From positions 1 to 64,000 of the forward strand of contig JAFRIR010000047.1 in assembly GCA_017432685.1 (NCBI GenBank): a stretch of DNA of 64,000 nt, written 5' to 3'. Origin of the DNA: Flexilinea sp. (GTDB lineage Bacteria > Chloroflexota > Anaerolineae > Anaerolineales > Anaerolineaceae). The notes beneath the pieces were generated by a model. It did not search any database. It saw nothing but the letters and a program-made list of their open reading frames with translations, and was not told where the DNA came from. Of this stretch, positions 1 to 7,503 are shown in pieces. The position numbers were made by a program, and so were the translations under genes. The stretch's first letter is position 1; each line of letters opens with the position of its first letter.

Positions 1-212
1 ACGGTGCCGGAGTGGAACCGTCCCCATCTGTCATTTGGTAAATTATCAAGTGACAGCGGAGACGGTTCCCTTTGCACCCTCATTGTTATGTGAAGGATGA
101 GCCTCTCCCAATTCTGATGCAAGCCAAGGACAGATCCTTTGCGGTGCGTCGGGCAACCGGCCCGCGGTCAGGCGGGTTCCGCATTGGCATGACAGTGGGG
201 CCGGTTGCCCGG
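1..212. repeat. REP-like repeat unit, copy A
   Basis: This 212-bp stretch recurs almost unchanged at 730-941 and its first 67 bases recur at 985-1051. It contains the motif GGAACCGTCCCC and the inverted-looking pair GGGCAACCGGCCC / GGGCCGGTTGCCC. It has no convincing gene. Such GGGACGGTT-type palindromic repeats resemble bacterial REP sequences, which are often spread by REP-associated transposases, but no transposase of that type is in the window. Confidence 0.75.
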
Positions 213-263
213 GGACTGTTTTCCGAGCCTGCAAAATCCGCCCTCTCCGACTCCCGGGAATTA

Positions 264-272
264 TGATACAAT
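264..272 (+). promoter_or_regulatory. Extended -10 promoter for the small peptide gene
   Basis: TGATACAAT fits an extended -10 element (TGn followed by TACAAT). No clear -35 hexamer is visible 17 bases upstream, which is usual for extended -10 promoters. The predicted start near 279 gives a leader of about 130 bases before the peptide gene at 408. Confidence 0.4.
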
Positions 273-278
273 AAGCGT

Positions 279-407
279 GGGCGCCGCCAGATATGGTGGA
301 CGGACTGGCCTTCCGGCTTATACGGAGGGACTGACTGTTTAGCCCCTCCGTGTATGGGATGTACCGATGCGGTCTGCATCGAGTCTGACCGGGAAGGAGG
401 GGAACCT
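279..407 (+). other. Structured 5' leader of the small peptide gene
   Basis: The leader is rich in potential hairpins: CCGCCA/TGGTGG near 290-305, GGAGGG/CCCCTCC around 324-348, and a perfect CGATGC-ggtct-GCATCG stem at 365-381 just before the ribosome binding site. A long folded leader in front of a tiny hydrophobic peptide is a hallmark of type I toxin mRNAs, where folding delays translation. That functional reading is an inference. Confidence 0.35.
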
Positions 408-524
408 ATGTTGACTTTGAGCGAATTCATCGCCGTGATCAGTCTGTGTATCGCCAGCTTCACGCTGGGGTATCGGATCGGCCGCGACAGATCATCTGAT
501 CAAACAAACATTAAACAGAAATAG
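408..524 (+). CDS. 38-residue single-span membrane peptide, possible type I toxin
   Basis: A short reading frame starts at ATG 408 behind a very strong ribosome binding site (AAGGAGG at 394-400, seven bases before the start). The product has a hydrophobic segment at residues 6-21 followed by a charged tail (YRIGRDRSSDQ, then a lysine end). It ends inside the left arm of a terminator hairpin. It has its own promoter, folded leader and terminator and sits between two REP-like repeat blocks. Size and topology resemble the Fst/TxpA/BsrG class of type I toxins or holin-like peptides; no antisense RNA was identified, so a small regulatory membrane protein is equally possible. Confidence 0.5.
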   Translation: MLTLSEFIAVISLCIASFTLGYRIGRDRSSDQTNIKQK

Positions 525-557
525 CCGTCCCGATCCTGGCAGTTCGAACGGCTATTT
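519..557 (+). terminator. Terminator of the small peptide gene
   Basis: The arms AAATAGCCGT (519-528) and ACGGCTATTT (548-557) pair perfectly and are followed by TTCTATAG. The stop codon TAG of the peptide gene lies in the left arm, so translation and terminator folding would compete. Confidence 0.6.
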
Positions 558-663
558 TCTATAGCTAAATGGAAGGCCAGACCGTTACCGGCGGCGCCTC
601 TTTTTTCTGTTTTCATTATAATCCATTTCCCGTTTGTTGTCAAATTCATTATCTGCCTCGACC

Positions 664-1051
664 TGACAGTGGGGCCGGTTGCCCGGAGGCACCGTATTGG
701 CGCTGCCCGGTGAAAGAAGCTCAGTTCTTACGGTGCCGGAGTGGAACCGTCCCCATCTGTCATTTGGTAAATTATCAAGTGACAGCGGAGACGGTTCCCT
801 TTGCACCCTCATTGTTATGTGAAGGATGAGCCTCTCCCAATTCTGATGAAAGTCAGGGACAGATCCTTTGCGGTGCGTCGGGCAACCGGCCCGCTGTCAG
901 GCGGGTTCCGCATTGGCATGACAGTGGGGCCGGTTGCCCGGAGGCACCGTATTGGCGCTGCCCGGTGAAAGAAGCTCAGTTCTTACGGTGCCGGAGTGGA
1001 ACCGTCCCCATCTGTCATTTGGTAAATTATCAAGTGACAGCGGAGACGGTT
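664..1051. repeat. Tandem 255-bp repeat, one and a half units
   Basis: The segment 664-918 is repeated from 919 onwards with a period of exactly 255 bases, running to 1051 where the second unit breaks off. The 212-bp REP-like unit of 1-212 is contained in the period. The two units differ at very few positions, so the duplication is recent. Reading frames here are by-products of the repeats and none has a convincing start. Confidence 0.75.
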
Positions 1052-1062
1052 GCCCGGCACAC

Positions 1063-1210
1063 GGGGACGGTTTCTGCGTTGTTGCGAAGCCTACACGCAG
1101 GAACCGTCCTCATGTGTGCGCAATTACAGGATGACCTTTCAAATCAGGCGCACAAGGTGACAGTTCTTCTGTGCAGGCTTCGCTGCAGCAGGATAACCGT
1201 CCCCATCTGT
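1063..1210. repeat. Two further REP-like hairpins
   Basis: GGGGACGGTTTCTGCGT (1063-1079) pairs with ACGCAGGAACCGTCCTC (1095-1111). A second element at about 1147-1210 runs from GGCGCACAAGGTGACAG to AACCGTCCCC and has a close relative at 32934-32986. They extend the repeat cluster up to the promoter region of the next gene. Confidence 0.6.
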
Positions 1211-1252
1211 CAAGATTTTCCGTTATAATTGAGGCAAGGGAGGACGTTCACC

Positions 1253-1915
1253 ATGAAAAGACCGGTTATTTTGTTTGTTGTGTTCATCGTGCTGCTGCTG
1301 AGTGTTTCACTTGTCTCGGCCAATCTCTCCGGTGACCGTCCGGCATCCATCATGCTGCAGACAAAGAGTTACGCCCAGGCCGGGGACAAAGATCTCTACG
1401 ACCGGGCAAACAAGCTCTACCAGGACAAAAAATACTACAAAGCCCATGAACTTTTTATCGAAAGCCAATACGGCAACTGGGAGCAGATGGCGAAAAAATG
1501 TGTCCGCAGATGGCCGAAAAACGGTGAGACATGGCACGACACCACCCAATGGCTGCGCGATACACAGGTGACCTTCCATGTAGATCAACCCAAAGACAGC
1601 GCCATTTTTATCCGCGTCTACAAGGATGACAGTCCCGTCTCATACGTTTTTATCGGTGGGTCCGATGAAGTCACCGTGGGACTGCCGGGCAACGGAAAGT
1701 ACACTTTCAAAGACGGTGTAGGCTCGGAGTGGTACGACACGACCGATACCTTCGGCGCCGACGGCGCTTACGAGACCATGACCTTCGGACAATATGAGGA
1801 TGATTTTATCTACATGGAAGCCCGCCACGAATACACCATCCTGATCAACGTGGAAGACGCGATCGGCGAAGAAATCGGCTCCAGCGAGGAAACCTGGGAA
1901 AACTTCACAAAGTAG
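1253..1915 (+). CDS. Secreted hypothetical protein
   Basis: The 220-residue product starts with a signal peptide (MKRPVILFVVFIVLLLSVSLVSA), so it is exported. The ATG at 1253 is preferred over an upstream TTG at 1229 because GGGAGGA lies at 1238-1244. After a short TPR-like stretch (YDRANKLYQDKKYYKAHELF) the rest is rich in Tyr, Trp, Asp and Thr and looks like an all-beta domain. I do not recognise the family. It is a single-gene unit: REP-like repeats lie upstream and a perfect bidirectional terminator follows five bases after the stop codon. It faces another small secreted protein across that terminator. Confidence 0.75.
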   Translation: MKRPVILFVVFIVLLLSVSLVSANLSGDRPASIMLQTKSYAQAGDKDLYDRANKLYQDKKYYKAHELFIESQYGNWEQMAKKCVRRWPKNGETWHDTTQWLRDTQVTFHVDQPKDSAIFIRVYKDDSPVSYVFIGGSDEVTVGLPGNGKYTFKDGVGSEWYDTTDTFGADGAYETMTFGQYEDDFIYMEARHEYTILINVEDAIGEEIGSSEETWENFTK

Positions 1916-1919
1916 GTTT

Positions 1920-1960
1920 AAAAACAGTACGGGACCGCAAATCGGTCCCGTACTGTTTTT
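1920..1960. terminator. Perfect bidirectional terminator
   Basis: AAAAACAGTACGGGACCG (1920-1937) pairs without mismatch with CGGTCCCGTACTGTTTTT (1943-1960) around a five-base loop. The A and T runs on either side make it work in both directions, serving the convergent secreted-protein genes at 1253-1915 and 1967-2485. Confidence 0.9.
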
Positions 1961-1966
1961 ATAGAT

Positions 1967-2485
1967 TCATCCGTAGCCGCAGCCGCAATGCTCCCATCCC
2001 CATTGGTCCGTATAACATTCGTATGTAGCTCCGGGCGGGCAGTTATGGATCTCTTCCAGCGTCTTCGGATCCTCCGGTTCAGTCTCTTCTTCCTCGCTGC
2101 CTCCACCGCCAACCGGCTTCCGGATGAACATATAATCCGGCATCCGGCCAATGATCAGCTTCTTATTTTCATATATCTGATACTTTTTTGCCTCTTTGAC
2201 CGGTCCGACATGCTTTTCCGTGGGTTGAAGATCAGAATCCGTGATCACAGTCTCCTCTGCCTCTTCCGGGGCAGCCGGATCAGCGGAAGCGGGAACCTCA
2301 ATGTCCGGTTCTTCGCCGGTCGGCGCTTCCCCCTGCCCGAGTTTTTCCGTAAGCGCCTGCAGCAGCGCATTGAGCTGCTCGCTGCTCATGTCATCCAGGT
2401 TAATCTCCTGTGCGAATGTCACAGAGGTCAGCCCGATGAAAACAAACAGAAGCAGAAATAGCAGAATTATTTTTCTGGTCGTCAT
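1967..2485 (-). CDS. Secreted hypothetical protein with Cys-rich tail
   Basis: The 172-residue product has a clear signal peptide (MTTRKIILLFLLLFVFIGLTSVTFAQ) and a GGAG ribosome binding site six bases from the ATG. The mature N-terminus is acidic (LDDMSSEQLNALLQALTEKL), followed by a Pro/Glu-rich linker. The last 25 residues hold four cysteines (NCPPG, YECY, HCGCGYG) next to aromatic residues, which suggests a small disulfide or metal-binding tail. No family is recognised. The gene stands alone, with a bidirectional terminator after it and the pyruvate kinase promoter region upstream on the other strand. Confidence 0.75.
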   Translation of the reverse strand: MTTRKIILLFLLLFVFIGLTSVTFAQEINLDDMSSEQLNALLQALTEKLGQGEAPTGEEPDIEVPASADPAAPEEAEETVITDSDLQPTEKHVGPVKEAKKYQIYENKKLIIGRMPDYMFIRKPVGGGGSEEEETEPEDPKTLEEIHNCPPGATYECYTDQWGWEHCGCGYG

Positions 2486-2587
2486 AATTCGCTCCTTTCA
2501 GCCGGGTGGGTGATACATTTGTACCGTATCGGTGATTCAATTATATCAAATTTACTTGATTTTGAGGCTGTTCCCCTTTAAACCCCC

Positions 2588-2617
2588 TTGTCAAAAAAAT
2601 CATCCTCATAGTATAAT
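2588..2617 (+). promoter_or_regulatory. Sigma-70 type promoter of pyruvate kinase
   Basis: TTGTCA (2588-2593) and a consensus TATAAT (2612-2617) are 18 bases apart. Transcription would start near 2624, giving a leader of about 55 bases before the pyk start codon. Confidence 0.65.
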
Positions 2618-2679
2618 TTACAAAACAACAATAACAGCGATCAATTTCACAGGGTTTATCTGTAAGCAGGGAGTTCATT

Positions 2680-4095
2680 ATGCGAAAGACAAAAATCATC
2701 TGCACCATCGGGCCGTCAAGCTCCGATCCGAATGTATTCAAAGCCATGTGCCAGGCAGGGCTGAATGTAGCGCGGCTCAATTTTTCCCACGGCACCCATG
2801 AGGAGCACCAGCAAAAGATCGACATGATCAAGCAGGTTCGGGAAGAAATGAACCTGCCCATTGCCATCATGCTGGACACCAAGGGACCGGAATACCGTAT
2901 TAAAACCTTTCAGGACGGAAAGATCAAACTGAAGGACGGAGACAGCTTCACCTTCACCACCCGGGATATCGTCGGAAATCATGATATCGTTTCTGTCAAC
3001 TACGCCGGGCTCATCGATGACCTTTCGATCGGTGACCGCATCCTGGTCAACAACGGTCTGGTGGTGTTCGAGGTCAAGGAACTGGACGGGGATGAAGCGC
3101 GCTGCAAGGTGATCACCGGCGGTATGCTTTCCGACCGCAAGTCCATGTCCTTCCCCGGCAAGGTGATGCGCCAGAAATACCTTTCCGACCAGGACAAATC
3201 CGACCTGCTCTTCGGCATCCGCAACGGGGTGGATTTTGTAGCAGCATCCTTCGTCTCCTGCAAACAGGACCTGGTCGACCTGCGGACTTTCCTGAACGAA
3301 AACGGTGGGGACGACATCGACGTCATCGCCAAGATCGAAAACCAGTCAGGCGTGGATAACATTGACGAGATCTGCTCGGTCTGCGAGGGCGTGATGGTCG
3401 CCCGCGGTGATTTGGGCGTAGAAGTTGCCTTCACCGAGCTGCCGGCCATCCAGAAACATCTCATCACCAAGTGCCGGCTGCTGGGCAAGCGTGTGATCAC
3501 CGCCACCGAAATGCTGGAAAGCATGATCACCAACCCCCGCCCGACCCGCGCGGAGATCAGCGACGTGGCGAACGCAGTTTATGACGGCACCAGCGCCATC
3601 ATGCTCTCGGGTGAATCTGCCGCGGGGAAATATCCGGTGGAGGCCGTCAAGGTGATGAGCGAAATCGCCGAACGGACCGAAGAACACATCGACTACAAGG
3701 GTGACTTCCAGAAACACACCTTCGAGATCCGTTCCTCTGTCGATGCCATCAGTCACGCGGCCTGCACCATGGCCATCGACCTGAACGCCAAAGGCATCGT
3801 GGTCAGTTCCCATTCCGGACTGACCGTTCGCATGGTCTCCCGCTTCCGCCCGCCGATCGACATTCTGGGACTTGCCACCAGCAAGCGCACCTGGTACAAA
3901 CTGGCGCTTTCCTGGGGCGTGCGGCCGATCCAGACGGAGCACTTCCCGAACATGGAAGTGCTGAACTTCTTCTCACTGCGCCTGGCAAAAGACGCGCTGA
4001 AGCTGCAGAAGGGCGACACCGTGGTCATGACCGGCGGCGACACCAGCGGTCAGTCAGGCAACACCAACGTGATCCGCATTGAGACGGTGAAGTAG
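2680..4095 (+). CDS. pyk: Pyruvate kinase
   Basis: Catalyses the last ATP-forming step of glycolysis, phosphoenolpyruvate plus ADP to pyruvate plus ATP, in the cytoplasm. Family motifs are all visible: ARLNFSHG near residue 31, LDTKGPEYRI, the active-site lysine block AKIENQSGV, MVARGDLGVEV and ITATEMLESM. At 471 residues it is the short form, with the C-terminal allosteric domain but no PEP-utilising extension. The start ATG at 2680 follows a GCAGGGAG site and a TATAAT promoter. It appears monocistronic; a seven-base repeat array begins at its stop codon and a strong stem-loop follows. Identification is secure. Confidence 0.97.
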   Translation: MRKTKIICTIGPSSSDPNVFKAMCQAGLNVARLNFSHGTHEEHQQKIDMIKQVREEMNLPIAIMLDTKGPEYRIKTFQDGKIKLKDGDSFTFTTRDIVGNHDIVSVNYAGLIDDLSIGDRILVNNGLVVFEVKELDGDEARCKVITGGMLSDRKSMSFPGKVMRQKYLSDQDKSDLLFGIRNGVDFVAASFVSCKQDLVDLRTFLNENGGDDIDVIAKIENQSGVDNIDEICSVCEGVMVARGDLGVEVAFTELPAIQKHLITKCRLLGKRVITATEMLESMITNPRPTRAEISDVANAVYDGTSAIMLSGESAAGKYPVEAVKVMSEIAERTEEHIDYKGDFQKHTFEIRSSVDAISHAACTMAIDLNAKGIVVSSHSGLTVRMVSRFRPPIDILGLATSKRTWYKLALSWGVRPIQTEHFPNMEVLNFFSLRLAKDALKLQKGDTVVMTGGDTSGQSGNTNVIRIETVK

Positions 4096-4143
4096 GATTC
4101 ACGATACAGGATATAGGATTCAGAATATATATAGGATATAGGG
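4093..4143 (+). repeat. Heptad array starting at the pyk stop codon
   Basis: Starting with the stop codon TAG itself, the sequence is built of 7-base units (TAGGATT, CACGATA, CAGGATA, TAGGATT and so on), with one change of phase near 4130. It is one of about 14 such arrays in this window. Confidence 0.7.
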
Positions 4144-4173
4144 GACAGCTGTCGGCAGCAGCCGACAGCTGTC
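4144..4173. other. Strong stem-loop after pyk
   Basis: GACAGCTGTCGGC (4144-4156) and GCCGACAGCTGTC (4161-4173) are perfect inverted repeats with an AGCA loop. The arms themselves contain the palindrome GACAGCTGTC. It may terminate pyk transcription, although the following T run is weak (TTTACATATTCTTTTT). Confidence 0.55.
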
Positions 4174-4277
4174 AGTTTACATATTCTTTTTGAAGATTCG
4201 GGAAAACCTAAATTCACCAAACCACTTTCAGCGGAGAAGCTGTCGTCAACTTCCAGCAGGGACTCTAAAAAGAGTTT

Positions 4278-4625
4278 CTATTGGTTTTCCGTTGGAAACC
4301 GATAGAACTCCATTAAAACCCTGTTGATATCTCTTTTCTGATAGATGATGTTTTGAATATAAACTTCGCCATACTTATCCAAAACGTTATAGAATGCAGC
4401 ATGCCCTTTAATATTCATACGACGTACACCTCGCGTATGCCATGGTTCATCATCTACCAAATGATACCTTTTCGGATTATTTCTCAGTGTCAGAAGTTTC
4501 TCTTTAATTTCCTTGATATAAGAAACAGCCACATCCGGTGCTTTAAGTGTGAATGTTATATAATCGTCAAGTTCGTTCAGATCTTTTTCTGCATCAGGAG
4601 TAATGATTATACTAAATTCATCCAT
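4278..4625 (-). CDS. RelE/ParE-type toxin
   Basis: The 115-residue protein fits the RelE/ParE superfamily of toxin mRNA interferases or gyrase poisons: an N-terminal beta strand (FSIIITPDAEKDLNELDDYI), two helices, then VRRMNIKGHAAFYNVLD and VYIQNIIYQKRDINRVL. The conserved basic and aromatic positions at the end (YQKRD) are those expected for the active surface. It lies 29 bases downstream of its antitoxin gene in the same direction. The ATG at 4625 has an AGAAAG site eight bases upstream, better than a GTG at 4634. The target (ribosome or gyrase) cannot be told from sequence alone. Confidence 0.8.
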   Translation of the reverse strand: MDEFSIIITPDAEKDLNELDDYITFTLKAPDVAVSYIKEIKEKLLTLRNNPKRYHLVDDEPWHTRGVRRMNIKGHAAFYNVLDKYGEVYIQNIIYQKRDINRVLMEFYRFPTENQ

Positions 4626-4654
4626 CAAGACCACTTTCTATCAGGCAAGCACAT

Positions 4655-4969
4655 TCATTTTGCCGTTATTTCTGAATGTTTCCGTTCGATATCTGCAAAT
4701 ACATCTTCCACTGGTCTCCCCTGCCGCCTTTGAACTTGTTCATAACTGTGCTGCAGTTTTCGATCAAGCTTTTCCTGGGAGATAGTATGTTCCACATCGG
4801 GATGATTTGTCAGCATCATAGAAAAAGGCACACCTTTTTGAATAATAATTTGATGATATAACGTATTGATTACAACTGAAACAGGAATCCCCAGCTGCTG
4901 AAGTATATTTTCCGCTTCGTTTTTTATTTTTTCATCGATCCGGGCGCTTACGGTTGCACTTTTAATCAT
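4655..4969 (-). CDS. RelB/DinJ-type antitoxin
   Basis: The 104-residue protein carries the ribbon-helix-helix pattern of RelB/DinJ antitoxins: ATVSARIDEKIKNEAENIL, then LGIPVSVVINTLYHQI. This half would bind DNA and repress the operon, while the C-terminal half (EKLDRKLQHSYEQVQR...) would wrap the toxin. The ATG at 4969 has a GGAG site at the right distance and begins exactly at the conserved domain, so the longer upstream reading is rejected. It is first in a two-gene module with the RelE/ParE toxin. It shares family and layout with the module at 9167-9804. Confidence 0.85.
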   Translation of the reverse strand: MIKSATVSARIDEKIKNEAENILQQLGIPVSVVINTLYHQIIIQKGVPFSMMLTNHPDVEHTISQEKLDRKLQHSYEQVQRRQGRPVEDVFADIERKHSEITAK

Positions 4970-5063
4970 AATATAACTCCTATTTACGATTAACACCACT
5001 GAGAAATCGAATTGTCTATAGTAATTATTGTTCGAGCAGATACCAACACCTGCCTCACATTTA

Positions 5064-5092
5064 ATCATACCACATTGTAGTGCAATTTACAA
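5064..5092 (-). promoter_or_regulatory. Promoter of the first RelBE-type module
   Basis: Read on the minus strand, TTGTAA (5092-5087) and TATGAT (5069-5064) are 17 bases apart. The predicted start lies about 90 bases before the antitoxin ATG. A short inverted repeat ATTG/CAAT in the spacer could be an operator half-site. Confidence 0.4.
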
Positions 5093-5241
5093 AACAATAA
5101 ATAAATACAGGGGAAGATTTTTATTCGGGTTATTCAGAAAAGTATGCTTCGTCGACAAATTCGATATTATGCCTGTCTGCCTGCCGGAAGTCAATTATAA
5201 TATATAGGTAGTTAAGCGACACAGAAAGGAAAAAACACCGC

Positions 5242-6777
5242 ATGAAGAGAAACCTCTTTTTACTTTTTATCTTCATTCTGACAATAACTGTATTCAGCGC
5301 GGGGAGACTCTCCGTATATGCACAAAGCGAAAACGAAACGGAACAAACCGCGATCCCGGGAGCAGAGCTTTCATCTGAAGAAGGAGACGGCGCAATCGCA
5401 CTGATCACCCGGGAAGAAAGCGCAATGAATGAGACAGAAGTTCCTTCCGGAGATTCAACAGATGGCGAAACTGCAGCCGAAAACGGAGATGCCGAAGCAG
5501 AAACCACACCGGAACCAACCGAAGAACCTGTGACAGAGGTCCCGGAGACTCCGGTCCCGGAAGCGCCGAGAGGCAACGCTCTCTCCAAAGAGGTCGGCTT
5601 CTACTGGGCTCCTTCCGCAAACGCAGAGCGCTATGAAATTGCCTACGCGAACGACCGTGGTTATGAGGGGATCGTGCTGGAACTGCCGGCTGATGACTGG
5701 ACCTGTCAGGCCGGGCGCTGCATCCTCTTCGAAGAACTGCCATCCGACGGCAACTATACCTGGACTGTGACAGCCGTCAATGAAGCAGGGACAGCTCCAT
5801 CCGAAGAGGTCAGCTTTGCCGTGAATGCTTTCATCCCTGCCTCAGAGGCCTACCTTCCGGGGTCCGTGCTTCCCAACAGCAAAGCGCTTTCCTTCCAGTG
5901 GGCGGATACCGGATACAATGCCACTGACTACCACATCCAGATCATGGACCAGGAAACCGGACAGATCTGTCTTGACAAATGGTACAGTACCGAACTGGTC
6001 GGCCGGATGAACGGAGTTTGCCAGCTGGATTCCGACGATTATCTTGCCAGCGGCAGCTATGCCTGGCGCGTGCAGGGCCGGAACAGCGCTTCCACTTCCA
6101 ACTGGTCTGCCTGGAAAGCGTTCAGTGTCATTTGTGAGGAATGTAATCTCGGCACCTACCTGAACACAGATAGCTGCATCATCGCCCCTAACGGCGCCAT
6201 CACCGACCCGAAAATGCCCTTTGCCTGGAAGACCGTAATGGGCGCTTCGAAATATCAGATTGAGATCAAACATTCCGACGGAACCGAATTGCTGCTGACA
6301 GATGTGACTCCTGAAACCTGTGGCGTCGAGCTATGCAGCTATCAACCTGAACTTGAGCTGAAAGCCGGTGAAAGCTATGAGTGGTCGCTGCTCACCTATG
6401 GCTGGAATGACATTTTCTGGGGATCGGATAACCGCACGTTTTCTGTGGCGGACCTGTCTGAGTCAGGAGAAGTGAACATCGAGTTTATTGGAGATTCCGA
6501 AAATCTCTCGCTGGACCCGGACAACCAGCAGATCATCTGGACGGACCCGGGGAAGGACGTGGTTTCCTTCCGTGTGGGTGTCAGCGACAGTAACGGGGAA
6601 TGGCTCTTTGTCGGTGACCTGACCCGCGATGAAGCGTGGTGCGACGGTCTCACCTGCTCTGTCCAGTTCCAGACCATTCCCGAGGGAGAAGGCTATCAGT
6701 TCACCCTGGTTCCCTATTCGGAGTTCAACATCCCGGGAGAGCCGGTTGCCGTTACGTTCAGCAATAAGGGAGAATAG
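5242..6777 (+). CDS. Secreted four-repeat fibronectin-III-like protein
   Basis: The 511-residue product has a signal peptide ending near VYAQ (residue 29), then an acidic Pro/Thr/Glu-rich stalk to about residue 110, and four FN3-like beta-sandwich repeats of about 95 residues (typical cores: YEIAYAND...YTWTVTAVNEAG; YHIQIMDQETG...YAWRVQGRN). Each repeat carries a cysteine pair; in three of them it is C-x4-C (TCQAGRC, TCGVELC, WCDGLTC). This suggests an extracellular, disulfide-stabilised binding or scaffold protein; the ligand is unknown and there is no catalytic domain or cell-wall sorting signal. An AGAAAGGA site precedes the ATG. Single-gene unit. Confidence 0.75.
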   Translation: MKRNLFLLFIFILTITVFSAGRLSVYAQSENETEQTAIPGAELSSEEGDGAIALITREESAMNETEVPSGDSTDGETAAENGDAEAETTPEPTEEPVTEVPETPVPEAPRGNALSKEVGFYWAPSANAERYEIAYANDRGYEGIVLELPADDWTCQAGRCILFEELPSDGNYTWTVTAVNEAGTAPSEEVSFAVNAFIPASEAYLPGSVLPNSKALSFQWADTGYNATDYHIQIMDQETGQICLDKWYSTELVGRMNGVCQLDSDDYLASGSYAWRVQGRNSASTSNWSAWKAFSVICEECNLGTYLNTDSCIIAPNGAITDPKMPFAWKTVMGASKYQIEIKHSDGTELLLTDVTPETCGVELCSYQPELELKAGESYEWSLLTYGWNDIFWGSDNRTFSVADLSESGEVNIEFIGDSENLSLDPDNQQIIWTDPGKDVVSFRVGVSDSNGEWLFVGDLTRDEAWCDGLTCSVQFQTIPEGEGYQFTLVPYSEFNIPGEPVAVTFSNKGE

Positions 6778-6816
6778 GTTTCAGGTTTCAGGTATTAGGT
6801 TTTAGGATATTTGATT
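6775..6816 (+). repeat. Heptad array starting at a stop codon
   Basis: Units TAGGTTT, CAGGTTT, CAGGTAT, TAGGTTT and TAGGATA follow one another in perfect register. The first three bases of the first unit are the stop codon of the FN3-like gene. Confidence 0.8.
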
Positions 6817-6823
6817 TAAACCC

Positions 6824-6862
6824 GGAGGCTGCCCCACAAAGAGGCAGACTCCTTCTTATTAT
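6824..6862 (+). terminator. Terminator of the FN3-like gene
   Basis: GGAGGCTGCC (6824-6833) pairs with GGCAGACTCC (6843-6852) with one mismatch, followed by TTCTTATTAT. Confidence 0.6.
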
Positions 6863-6896
6863 CAGGATACGGTTCATAAGACTGCGTTATGATAAA

Positions 6897-7214
6897 TCAG
6901 CAGCCGGTTCCATCAATTCGGCAGGCAGATCCTGTTTTAAGATTCGCAGAAACATAATTACTATTCTCTTTAAGGTATGCTTCCCAGTCCAGGGTAATAC
7001 TGCCATCTTCCCTGAGAAGAGCCGGGATCCCTACATAACCTTTTTGGCGGGCATCATCAAACACCGGATTTGTATCTCTGATATTTAAGAATTCTTTAAG
7101 ATTTCGCATACTTTCAGTAACATTAACAAAATCATAGATCACACCGTTGGCATCGAACGCCGTCTTGCATGCCACACAGTCCGGGCACAAATCACTTCCG
7201 TAAACTTTCAGCAT
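6897..7214 (-). CDS. Glutaredoxin-like protein
   Basis: A 105-residue thioredoxin-fold protein that probably reduces disulfides or mixed thiols in the cytoplasm. The redox motif CPDC is at residues 10-13 (YGSDLCPDC), followed by an extra Cys at 16, and the cis-proline region GIPALLREDG is near residues 71-80. The ATG at 7214 has a GGAG site five bases away and begins at the fold's first strand, so it is preferred to a start 15 codons upstream. The Cys-rich, short form is typical of glutaredoxin-related proteins of anaerobes. It lies between a terminator and a MITE-like repeat and seems to be transcribed alone. Confidence 0.75.
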   Translation of the reverse strand: MLKVYGSDLCPDCVACKTAFDANGVIYDFVNVTESMRNLKEFLNIRDTNPVFDDARQKGYVGIPALLREDGSITLDWEAYLKENSNYVSANLKTGSACRIDGTGC

Positions 7215-7306
7215 AAAAACTCCTGATAATAATTTTACATAAAATTGCTGTTTGTACAAGAGCGAAAAAGGATCATTTTTATTTTCAGCGAATTCTTCAT
7301 GATACA

Positions 7307-7498
7307 GGGAACCTCAAAAAACTCCAATATTTCTCTGTCCCGAGGAGATTCAGAGAATAAATTCTCTGAATCTCCTCGGGAGGTTTCCGTGGGGCGAAGC
7401 TCCTGCTCCGAATATAATTCGGGCGTCAGCCCGTACCTTACGGAGCAGGCAATAACTGCCGCCCCCATACCCCCGCCCTTTAGTTTTTAGAGGTGCCC
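7307..7498 (+). mobile_element. MITE-like element, long form (copy 1)
   Basis: A 192-bp non-coding element with terminal inverted repeats of the form GGGNACCTCTAAAAA, flanked by a 4-bp direct repeat TACA (7303-7306 and 7499-7502). It holds an 18-bp perfect hairpin (GAGGAGATTCAGAGAAT, loop AA) and, only in the long form, a second stem built from CCTGCTCCG and CGGAGCAGG. Its right end lies next to the stop codon of the nitroreductase gene (7504). Related copies: 21149, 31174, 49401, 56031. Confidence 0.8.
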
Positions 7499-7503
7499 TA
7501 CAG

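Noticed and set aside
281-407. Riboswitch upstream of the small peptide gene
   Set aside because: Hairpins are present but no known riboswitch core was recognised, and the downstream gene is not metabolic.
86-1228. Several 60-125 residue frames in the repeat cluster
   Set aside because: They recur with the repeats in different frames, encode Arg/Pro/Thr-rich low-complexity peptides and lack ribosome binding sites, except for the 38-residue gene at 408.
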